Assembly: GCA_023417885.1 (NCBI GenBank)
Contig: JAEZED010000121.1
Location: forward strand, 8,533 to 72,532
DNA: 64,000 nt
Origin: Planctomycetota bacterium
GTDB lineage: Bacteria > Planctomycetota > Phycisphaerae > Tepidisphaerales > Tepidisphaeraceae
Reading direction: 5' to 3'
Numbering within the stretch: position 1 is the first letter of the stretch; every line of letters begins with the position of its first letter. Shown piece after piece: positions 49,993 through 57,302 of this stretch. The notes under the pieces were generated by a model. That model searched no databases. It saw only the letters and a program-made list of their open reading frames with translations, and had not been told where the DNA came from. The translations under genes were made by a program, and so were the position numbers.

Positions 49993-50556
49993 TCAGACGG
50001 ACATCTTCAGGGCCGGCATCGATTCTGCTTCCTCGATCTCGGCGATCTTCGCGACGCGGCGTATGTGGCGGCCCTCGGCGAAGGGGGTCGTCAGGAAGAT
50101 CTCGACGATGCGGGCGAGGTTCTTGTTGTTGACGAGCTCCGTGCCGACGCAGAGGACGTTGCAGTGATTGTGCTCCCGCGCGATCCGCGCTGTGAGCTCG
50201 TCGTGGGCCGTGGCGGCCCGGATGCCGCGGATCTTGTTCGCGACGATTCCCATGCCGATGCCGCTGCCGTCGAGGAGGACGGCGACATCCGCCTCGCCCG
50301 AGGCAACCATGCGCGCCGCGGGGGCGGCGTAGTCGGGGTAGTCGCAGTTGCCGCTTCCGTCGCAGCCAAGGTCGACGATCTCGCAATTGAACCGGCCAAG
50401 CTGGCCCAGAAGCTGGGCCTTGGCGTCATAGCCCCGGTGATCGCTGGCGATCACAAGCCGCAGACGTCGCCCTGGCGGGGACTTGACGGACTTGTGGTAC
50501 TGAGCGGCCTGGGCAGAGACGCGGGCGCTCTCCGTGCGCTTTGCCGGTTGGTCCAT
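49993..50556 (-). CDS. rpiB: RpiB/LacAB-family sugar-phosphate isomerase
   Basis: 187 residues. About 30 leader residues precede the core LRLVIASDHRGYDAK; this long start is supported by AAAGGAA four bases before the ATG. The core has DLGCDGSGNCDYPDYA, DGSGIGMGIVANKIRGIRAA and the REHNHCNVLCVG block. The usual catalytic cysteine of CGTGIG is replaced by D96 (DGSGIG), as in a subgroup of RpiB-like proteins, so ribose-5-phosphate isomerase activity is likely but not certain. With rpe and pgk in the same 4 kb it fits central carbon metabolism. Confidence 0.85.
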   Translation of the reverse strand: MDQPAKRTESARVSAQAAQYHKSVKSPPGRRLRLVIASDHRGYDAKAQLLGQLGRFNCEIVDLGCDGSGNCDYPDYAAPAARMVASGEADVAVLLDGSGIGMGIVANKIRGIRAATAHDELTARIAREHNHCNVLCVGTELVNNKNLARIVEIFLTTPFAEGRHIRRVAKIAEIEEAESMPALKMSV

Positions 50557-50776
50557 GACATTCCTTTCCCTCAGCCTTCGAGGCTCGGCCTTCTTGGAGG
50601 GGGCTGTTGCCGGAACGGGAGCGGCTTACAACGCCTGAAATCGCCGTTTCCGGCCTGAAGTGGACAGGCGAAACCATACCACAAAAAGCGTCTCCCGGGC
50701 ACCGCCACTTCTGAGCCGGACCTGCCCTTTCCTCGCAAACCATCCACCCGGCCGCGTTTGCGGCGATCTGGAGCGA

Positions 50777-51904
50777 TCACAACGGCTTCAGGACCGTCTC
50801 CTCCAGGCGCCGACGCAGCAATTGCTCGATCTCCCCCGCCAGCTTCCGGTAATGCGCCGTGTCCGAGCCGATCGGGTCGTCCACGTCCTTGTCCGGATCG
50901 AGCATCAGCACCCGCGCCGAGGCCGACGGAACAAGGCTAGTAACCGCCTGGGCGTGGGCACGCCCCATCGTGATGATCACGTCCGACCGCTGGATCAACT
51001 CCACCGTCAGCGGCTGGCTCCGGTGCGTGGAGAGTTCCGCCCCCATCTCGCCGACGACCTCGGCGGCCTGCGGCGTGGCGGGCATCCCCGGCATGGCGAA
51101 GGCCCCTGCGCTGACGATGTCGAACCCGCGGTCGGCCAGCTCCGACTGCTGGATCCCGGCGTGCTCCGCCACGATCTTGCGCGCCAGGGCCGCCGCCATC
51201 GGGCTGCGGCAGGTGTTGCCGCTGCAGATGAACAGCACGGTCGTCCGGAGCTTCCGCTCGATGATTCGGCGGTCGTAGATGCCTTCCCTGACGATCTCCC
51301 AGTTCTCCCCGTCGACCCGGACGACCGTGCTCGGCTTGCTCAGCCGGGTCTGGCCGACATCCAGGACGAGCGACACCTGCTCTGGCGTGGCCTCACCGGG
51401 CGCCCGGGTGGCGTCGGAGCCGCCCGGTAGGCCGGATCGGGTGACAACTACCGGCTGTCCGACTGCGCGGAGCAGGGTCGTGGTCAGTGGCTCGTCCGGG
51501 CAGCGAAGGACGATGTTCCCCTGGGCATTGAACAGAACCCCCGCCTCAACGCCCATCTCGCGCACCACCTGGCGCCGGCGCTCCTCGGCAACAGGAAACA
51601 TGAGCGCAACCGGTCCCGGCCAAACCTTCTGCATAAGCCGCTTCCCGGTGGCCGAGACGTCTCCCAGGTAGCCCAGGGCCGCCTGGGCGTCCGGCACGTG
51701 CGGGGTCAGCGGGGTCGTCGCGGCGTTTCGGAGCGCCGCCAGCCGCTCGGCCGCGGCCGGGATATCGGGCTTGGCGGCGATGCCGTAGACCGTCTCAGTG
51801 GGGACGACGACCAGCTCCCCCGCCGCCAGGGCGTCGGCGGCGCGCGCGACCTCTTCCTCGAGGTCGAGGCTGTAGTCCTGGATGTTGATGACGCGCGCAG
51901 GCAT
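50777..51904 (-). CDS. YrdC/Sua5-like domain fused to low-molecular-weight phosphotyrosine phosphatase
   Basis: 375 residues. Residues 1-205 resemble the YrdC/Sua5 threonylcarbamoyl-AMP synthase fold (PTETVYGIAAKPD at 35, TPLTPHVP, WPGPVALMFPV), but the KxR and SxN signatures are missing (LAALRNAAT; SGL). Residues about 220-375 form a phosphatase with the P-loop C227-SGNT-C232-R233-SP and the late aspartates LDPDKDVDDP. The phosphatase looks active and the YrdC part may not be. The family is known as a fusion in other bacteria. The 220-base gap before rpiB holds a TATGGT -10-like element for rpiB near 50675. Confidence 0.88.
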   Translation of the reverse strand: MPARVINIQDYSLDLEEEVARAADALAAGELVVVPTETVYGIAAKPDIPAAAERLAALRNAATTPLTPHVPDAQAALGYLGDVSATGKRLMQKVWPGPVALMFPVAEERRRQVVREMGVEAGVLFNAQGNIVLRCPDEPLTTTLLRAVGQPVVVTRSGLPGGSDATRAPGEATPEQVSLVLDVGQTRLSKPSTVVRVDGENWEIVREGIYDRRIIERKLRTTVLFICSGNTCRSPMAAALARKIVAEHAGIQQSELADRGFDIVSAGAFAMPGMPATPQAAEVVGEMGAELSTHRSQPLTVELIQRSDVIITMGRAHAQAVTSLVPSASARVLMLDPDKDVDDPIGSDTAHYRKLAGEIEQLLRRRLEETVLKPL

Positions 51905-52053
51905 GTCGGCGCGATTATTCGGGCGGCGGCTGCGGATCGCAAGTCGCCCGCCCGGGGCGGCACGGGCACGGGCTACACTGGGCTCGGCCGGCCTCGCCTT
52001 CCGATGATTCGGGGGTCTGACAGGACGAGGAGCGTTCTCGAAACGAGGTAGCG

Positions 52054-52884
52054 ATGATCCATGGAACGGGATTGGTCGTGTTGCTTGCCCTGCTCTTCTT
52101 CGGGTCGGGAGGCGTTCAGCCGGCCGAAGACGCGCCAGCGACGCAGCCGTCGGGGGTGCTGACGGAGGCCTCGTCGGTGGACGACGTCCTCGACGCCCTG
52201 CACCGCGCGGGGCAGGACCTGCAGTCGCTGCGCGCGACCGTGCTGCTGACGGACCTCGACAGCGACACGGGCGACGAGAAGCGGCAGCCGGGGAAGGTGG
52301 TGCTGCGCCGCTCGGATGAGCTGGTGAGCTTCCGCGTCACGATCATGGGCGTGCTGGTGGAGACGGACAACGGCCCCGGCCTTCGCGAGGAGCGAATCGA
52401 GTACCTGCTCCAGGGGGACGAACTGGTCGAGCGCAACTACAAGATGCGCCAGGAGATCATCCGCAAGCTCCCGCCGGAACAGGCCGAACGCGACCTGCTG
52501 AAGCTGGGCGAGGGGCCCTTCCCCCTGCCCATCGGACAGAGCCGCGACGACGTGCGGCGGATGTTCGAGGTGCGCGAGGTGGATCCGGCAAACCCTGACG
52601 AGAACCCGATGAGAATCGAGGCCCCCGAGGGAACACGGCGCCTGCGCCTGACACCGCGCGAAGGTACCGACATCGCCGACAAGTTCCGGTGGCTGGAGAT
52701 CGACGTCACACTCGCCGACGGCCTGCCTCGGAGGGTGATCACGCTCAACCGCACGGGCTCCACCACGCGCATCACCGACCTGCGAGACCTCAAGATCAAC
52801 CAGGCCGTCAGCGAGACGGATTTCGCGCTCCAACCAGTCAACCACAGCGAGTGGAACGTGATCTACGAGGAACTTGGCGACTGA
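52054..52884 (+). CDS. LolA-like outer-membrane lipoprotein carrier/sorting protein
   Basis: 276 residues with a signal peptide (about 1-24) and a beta-rich domain of the LolA/LolB half-barrel type: VDDVLDALHRAGQDLQSLRATV at the start, a VVLRRSDELVSFRV strand pair, and WLEIDVTLADGLPRRVIT near the end. In this phylum such proteins are numerous and their cargo is unknown. Its last 22 bases overlap the 3' end of a convergent gene. Confidence 0.75.
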   Translation: MIHGTGLVVLLALLFFGSGGVQPAEDAPATQPSGVLTEASSVDDVLDALHRAGQDLQSLRATVLLTDLDSDTGDEKRQPGKVVLRRSDELVSFRVTIMGVLVETDNGPGLREERIEYLLQGDELVERNYKMRQEIIRKLPPEQAERDLLKLGEGPFPLPIGQSRDDVRRMFEVREVDPANPDENPMRIEAPEGTRRLRLTPREGTDIADKFRWLEIDVTLADGLPRRVITLNRTGSTTRITDLRDLKINQAVSETDFALQPVNHSEWNVIYEELGD

Positions 52885-53180
52885 CCGCCCCGCAACCGGG
52901 CCGTGCCGCGCCTGCCCAGGATCAGCCGCATCACGAGCGCGACCAGCAGCAGCACGCAGATCGCCTTCCATACCAGCAGCCACCACGGGCGCCACCAGGC
53001 GCCCGTGCTCGTTTCCACGATGTCGCTGATGCCGAAGGCGGTCAGCACCATCGCCAGGACGAGCCGCTCCAACCGCCGTCCCGGGCCGACGCGAACCAGC
53101 GCATGCCCGAGAACACCCAGGCCCAGCGCGATCCAGAGCGCGGCTTCTGCCAGGTTGATCCACGCGAAGATGCCGCTCAC
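52863..53180 (-). CDS. Small three-pass membrane protein
   Basis: 105 residues. The GTG start overlaps the TGA of the preceding zinc-ribbon protein gene by four bases (GTGA), showing translational coupling. Three hydrophobic segments (about 6-24, 41-58, 67-89) and a basic tail. A WWRPWWLLVWK block precedes the last span. I do not recognise the family. A longer frame upstream is arginine-rich and would overlap the coding end of the neighbour, so it is rejected. Confidence 0.75.
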   Translation of the reverse strand: MSGIFAWINLAEAALWIALGLGVLGHALVRVGPGRRLERLVLAMVLTAFGISDIVETSTGAWWRPWWLLVWKAICVLLLVALVMRLILGRRGTARLRGGQSPSSS

Positions 53181-54103
53181 GCCGGCTCTCCCCCGCCCGG
53201 CGCGGGCTTGCCGTCGGCAAGCCACAGGAACGCCAGCATCTGACGCGGGCGCGGAGGAACGAGACCCGTCACCACGACACGCAGCACCGGGCGGCCGAAC
53301 GTCATGCCCACGAGCCATGCCAGCGCCGCCAGGCCGAGAACGGCCAGCGACGCCGACACCGCCTCACCCAGCGCCAACTGGTAGTACACGGCATTGGCGG
53401 CGATCGCGAGCCAGAAGATCGCCGCCGCCAGGCCCAGCACGACGACGGGCGCGACGAACGACCGGAGGCCGCGCATGTGCCACATCACGCCCGATTGGAT
53501 CGCGCCCGCGACGATCCCGAGGACGGCGACAAACCCCAGCAGGAACGCGCGGATCCGCCATCGCTGGGCGTCGTCCTGCGGCGAACTCGTGCTTCGGAGC
53601 GGGTGATCCTGCGGCAGTGCGATCATCTCGAAGCGCAGGTTGGGGCCGGCGAGGTTCGCGACCGCCCCCGTGTCCAGGTACACCCACTCCCAGGTTCCTC
53701 CGATGAACTGCGATTCGATTGGGCGGCCGGTGTTCAGGTCGACGTATCCGTGGCTCAGACCAACCTCCAGGAAAGCGAACTGGAACCCGACGAGCGCGCC
53801 GGCGATCGCCAGGCCCGCCGCCAGGAGCAGCGCAACCCACAACGCAAGTGCCAACACCGCCAGCCGCGCGAGCCAGGGGCGCAGGGCGGTCGAGCCGTGC
53901 CCGGCCGGATGCCAGTTGCCGCACTCCGGGCACCGGACGACGGGGAAGCCGAGGCGCTCGTCGAACGTGACGGTCTGGCCATACAGGTTGTAGCCGCACC
54001 TGCAGAACTGATCCGACTGGATTGTCAGGTGCCGCTGGAGAGGCGGACGCCGGGCGCTCGTCTCCAGCTCATCAGCATCGGGCGGCCCTGCGAGGGAGGT
54101 CAT
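53177..54103 (-). CDS. Zinc-ribbon membrane protein, unknown
   Basis: 308 residues. An N-terminal zinc ribbon with C34, C36, C58 and C61 (CRCGYNL...RCPECG) is followed by about six spans, with an extracytoplasmic loop between the first two (about 115-165). N-terminal CPECG ribbons on membrane proteins are common in Phycisphaerae. Function unknown. It is coupled with the small three-pass protein that follows. Confidence 0.75.
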   Translation of the reverse strand: MTSLAGPPDADELETSARRPPLQRHLTIQSDQFCRCGYNLYGQTVTFDERLGFPVVRCPECGNWHPAGHGSTALRPWLARLAVLALALWVALLLAAGLAIAGALVGFQFAFLEVGLSHGYVDLNTGRPIESQFIGGTWEWVYLDTGAVANLAGPNLRFEMIALPQDHPLRSTSSPQDDAQRWRIRAFLLGFVAVLGIVAGAIQSGVMWHMRGLRSFVAPVVVLGLAAAIFWLAIAANAVYYQLALGEAVSASLAVLGLAALAWLVGMTFGRPVLRVVVTGLVPPRPRQMLAFLWLADGKPAPGGGEPA

Positions 54104-54188
54104 CCCGGAGAAGATACCTGACCCGGCCCATGTCTCACACCTTTGCCGCGGCCAGTTCAGTCGAGGTCCGAGCGCGCCGCGGGTACGG

Positions 54189-55751
54189 TCACTGTCCCGC
54201 CCCTTCCGCCGATGCGACCGGCTCGCCGCCTTGCTGGAGGCGGCCGGCCAGCTCGCGCTTCAGCACCTTGCCCGTCGGGGAGCGCGGCAAGTCCTCCACG
54301 ATGTGCACATCCTTCGGGATCTTGAACTGCGGCAGGCCCGCCTCGCGGCAGTGCTCCCTGACCGCGCCCGCCTCGATCGTCTGCCCCTCCGCGGCGATCA
54401 CGAACGCCACCGGCACCTCCCCGCGCATGTCGTCCGGCCGGCCGATCACCGCCGCCTCCGCGACCCCCGGCATCCGCGCGATCGTCTCCTCGATCTCCCG
54501 CGGGTAGACGTTCTCGCCGCTGACGATCAGCATGTCCTTCTTCCGCCCCGTGATGAAGAGGAACCCGTCCTCGTCGAGCATCCCCAGGTCGCCGGTGCGG
54601 AAGAAGCCGTCGGGTGTCTTCGCGGCCGCGGTCTCGGCCGGGAGGTTGTGGTAGCCGCGGAAGACCATCGGCCCCCTGAGCCAGATCTCCCCGATCTGGC
54701 CCGCCGCCAGGGGCTTGCCCTCGTCGTCGCTGATGCGCACCTCGCAGCCGGGGATCGGCTTGCCCACGCTTCCCTCGCGATGGGCGTCGGGGTGATTCAC
54801 GAAGGCCGGGCCGCAGGTCTCGGTCAGGCCGTATCCCTCCATCAGCGTGCAGTTGAACTTCTCGAGGAACAGCTCGCGGATGCGCCCCGGCAGCGGCTCT
54901 CCGCCGGAGAGGGGCATGAAGAGGCAGTGGAAGTCCTCCGGCCTGGCGTCCTTCACGCGCGCCAGCGCGTTGTACATGCTCGGCACCGCCGCCATCACCG
55001 TCACGCCGTGCTCCCGAATCGCCTTCATCGTTCCCGCGGGGCTGAAGCGGGCGGTGTAGACCGTCCTGGCTCCCAGCGTCACCGGCGCGATCAGCGTCGC
55101 CAGCATGCCGGTCGAGTGAAAGAGCGGGACGACGCCGAGAAACACGTGGTCCGCCCCCGCCTTGCCGGTGCTCGCCTGGATCCGGTCGAGCCCGACATGC
55201 CTGATGCACGCGTCGGCGTCGCGCTGGAGGTTGCCGTGCGTCAGCTCCACCCCCTTGGGCAGTCCGCTCGTCCCGCTCGTGTAGAGGATCGCCGCCAGCT
55301 CATCGGGCCCGCGCTTCGGCGAGGGCAGCGGCACGAGCTGGCGCAGCACCGTGCCGAGGGTGGGTCTGAGCGTCAGCAGGTCCAGCATCTGCACGCCGCT
55401 CGTCCTGACGGCGGCGCCGGCGTCCACCTTGTCGAGGATGAGCTGCACCGTCACGACCAGGTCCACCCCGCTGTCCGCCAGCACATGGAGCGTTTCGCGC
55501 TCCCCCAGCAGGAAGTTCAGCGGCACCGCCACCTTGCCGGCGTAGAGCGTGGCGTAGAAGGCGGTGACGAAGGCGGCGCCCGAGGGGAGGAGAATGGCGA
55601 CGCAGTCCCGCTTCGTCCGCCCGCGGAGCACCTTCGCGAGGCGGCGGGCCTTCTGATCGAGCTGCCCCCAGGTCGTCTCGCCGCGATCATCGACGATGGC
55701 GACGTTGTCGGGCCGCTGGCGTGCGTTGCGTTGGAGCGCGTCGAGAAGCAT
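54189..55751 (-). CDS. Long-chain acyl-CoA ligase, AMP-forming
   Basis: 520 residues of the ANL superfamily: P-loop ILYTSGTSGLPKG, A5 EGYGLTETCG, the DGFFRTGDLG motif and the hinge DMLIVSGENVYPREIE, with the final catalytic lysine in SPTGKVLKREL. It should activate a carboxylic acid as acyl-AMP and then acyl-CoA; chain length cannot be read from the sequence. The start at 55751 gives the typical LLDALQRNARQRPDN N-terminus. It lies downstream of an aminotransferase gene with relic repeat arrays between. Confidence 0.9.
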   Translation of the reverse strand: MLLDALQRNARQRPDNVAIVDDRGETTWGQLDQKARRLAKVLRGRTKRDCVAILLPSGAAFVTAFYATLYAGKVAVPLNFLLGERETLHVLADSGVDLVVTVQLILDKVDAGAAVRTSGVQMLDLLTLRPTLGTVLRQLVPLPSPKRGPDELAAILYTSGTSGLPKGVELTHGNLQRDADACIRHVGLDRIQASTGKAGADHVFLGVVPLFHSTGMLATLIAPVTLGARTVYTARFSPAGTMKAIREHGVTVMAAVPSMYNALARVKDARPEDFHCLFMPLSGGEPLPGRIRELFLEKFNCTLMEGYGLTETCGPAFVNHPDAHREGSVGKPIPGCEVRISDDEGKPLAAGQIGEIWLRGPMVFRGYHNLPAETAAAKTPDGFFRTGDLGMLDEDGFLFITGRKKDMLIVSGENVYPREIEETIARMPGVAEAAVIGRPDDMRGEVPVAFVIAAEGQTIEAGAVREHCREAGLPQFKIPKDVHIVEDLPRSPTGKVLKRELAGRLQQGGEPVASAEGAGQ

Positions 55752-55793
55752 GGAGACAGAATACCGGCCCCCGCGCGCGAGAGGCCACGGCAG

Positions 55794-55830
55794 GGCCACG
55801 AATGACACGATTGGGCTGAATGACCGGAAT
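55794..55830. repeat. Relic array like the GxxExxY cassette end
   Basis: Four units of 10, 9, 9 and 9 nt: 55794-55803 (GGCCACGAAT, identical to the first unit of the cassette at 46852), 55804-55812, 55813-55821 and 55822-55830. They keep the GA(A)T ends but have diverged. No GxxExxY gene is left beside it. Confidence 0.6.
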
Positions 55831-55919
55831 TATTGCGTCATCTCGGGTGCCGCGGATGGCCCACTGTCAGGCACTCTCGTGGGTCGATCAGCACTGAGTA
55901 GGAGGCACCGCCGTCTTGT

Positions 55920-55956
55920 CGCTTCGCGGCTCTCTTCGCGCCTTTGCGCCTTTGCG
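55920..55956. repeat. Second short-repeat array, CGCAAAGG type
   Basis: On the minus strand the units read CGCAAAGG twice, then CGCGAAG variants. This is a different repeat type from the array 90 bases to the left, and resembles repeats I recall around GxxExxY genes in other genomes. The 89 bases between the arrays have no gene. Confidence 0.55.
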
Positions 55957-55996
55957 ATCTCCGGGCCGCATCGCGACGCCGCCTCCACGCGCGATC

Positions 55997-57232
55997 TCAT
56001 GCGAGCGACTTCACGAACGCCTCCAGGCGGTCCAGCCCCTTGTCGATCTGCTCCATGCTCGTCGCGAAGCTGAGGCGCACATGCGTGGCAAAACCGCTGT
56101 CGTTGCCGGGAATGACCGCGACGTTCTGCTGCTCCAGCAGCGCCTCGGCGAAGCTGATGGCGTCGGTGATCTCGCGCTCCCCGGCCCGGCGGCCGAAGTG
56201 AGCGCTGACGTTCGGGAAGCAGTAAAAGGCCCCGCGCGGGCGGATGCAGGTGATGCCGGGGATTTGCCCCAGGCGGCGGTGCATGTGCTCGCCCCGCTTC
56301 TCGAACTGCTTGCGCATCGCCTCCACGCTCTCGGCCCCGCGCGGATCGTCGAGCGCGACCGCCGCGGGCATCTGGCAGAAGCTGGTGATGTGGCTGGCGA
56401 TCTGAGTCAGCGCCTTGTTCATGGCGGCGATGACCGGCGCCGGCCCGCCGGCGTACCCGACGCGCCAACCCGTCATCGCGAAGCTCTTGGAATGGCAGTT
56501 GAACGTGATCGTGCGGTCAAGCAGCGCCGGATGAAGCGCCGCGATGCTCGCCGTCTCCTGCCCGCCGTAGAGCAGCTTCTCGTAGATCTCGTCACTGAAG
56601 ACCATCACCTGCTCGTGCCTCGCCAGCACCTCGGCCAGCGCCTTCAGCTCGGCCGGCGAGTAGCAGTTGCCGGCGGGGTTGCTCGGGCTGTTGAGGATGA
56701 AAACGCGCGTCCTCGGCGTGATGGCGGCCTCGAGCTGCTCGGGCGTGAGCTTGAAGTCGGCCGCTTCGTCGGCGACGACGAACTTCGGCACCCCGCCGCA
56801 GAGCTTTGCCTGCTCGGGATAGCTGACCCAGTAGGGCGCGGGGATCAGCACCTCGTCGCCGTCGTCCAGGAGGGCGAGGAAGGCGAGATAGAGCGCGCCC
56901 TTGCCGCCGGGGGCAACGCAGATTTGCGCGGGCTGGTAGTCGAGGCCGTTCTCGCGCCGGAACTTCTCCGCGATCGCCTGCCTGAGCTGCGGGATGCTCG
57001 GCGTCGGGGTGTACTTCGTCTGCCCGGAGCCCAGCGCCTCGACGGCGGCCTGCTTGATGAAGTCCGGCGTGTCGAAATCGGGCTCCCCCGCCCCGAAGCT
57101 GACGACATCCGCCCCCCCGGCGGCCAGCGCCTTGGCCCTGGCGACGACCGCGAGCGTCACCGAGGGCGCCACGGCCTCCACGCGCTGGGAGAGCCTGATC
57201 GTGCGGGGGGAAGTCGCGGTGGGATTGCTCAT
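55997..57232 (-). CDS. Class I pyridoxal-phosphate aminotransferase, aspartate type
   Basis: 411 residues of the aspartate aminotransferase Ib type: SFGAGEPDFDTP near the start, PYWVSYPEQA, NSPSNPAGN, SDEIYEKLLY, PLP lysine K249 in NCHSKSFAMTGWRVGY, and the arginine in HVRLSFATS that binds the substrate carboxylate. It probably makes aspartate or a related amino acid from the keto acid. The ATG at 57232 begins 15 disordered residues before the core. The relic repeats stand between it and the acyl-CoA ligase. Confidence 0.93.
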   Translation of the reverse strand: MSNPTATSPRTIRLSQRVEAVAPSVTLAVVARAKALAAGGADVVSFGAGEPDFDTPDFIKQAAVEALGSGQTKYTPTPSIPQLRQAIAEKFRRENGLDYQPAQICVAPGGKGALYLAFLALLDDGDEVLIPAPYWVSYPEQAKLCGGVPKFVVADEAADFKLTPEQLEAAITPRTRVFILNSPSNPAGNCYSPAELKALAEVLARHEQVMVFSDEIYEKLLYGGQETASIAALHPALLDRTITFNCHSKSFAMTGWRVGYAGGPAPVIAAMNKALTQIASHITSFCQMPAAVALDDPRGAESVEAMRKQFEKRGEHMHRRLGQIPGITCIRPRGAFYCFPNVSAHFGRRAGEREITDAISFAEALLEQQNVAVIPGNDSGFATHVRLSFATSMEQIDKGLDRLEAFVKSLA

Positions 57233-57302
57233 GTCTGGTGGCGGTTGGGGTTGTTGTCACAAAACCTTGCGCACGATAGCCCCGCCGACGCGCCCCGTCC
57301 GT

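Noticed and set aside
50557..50776. Possible RNase P RNA, from GAGGAAAGG on the minus strand
   Set aside because: The conserved helix P4 partner and other core motifs are absent, and the space is too short.
55831..55919. Hairpin or REP-type element between the relic arrays
   Set aside because: The CACTG-containing parts do not pair as an inverted repeat on inspection.
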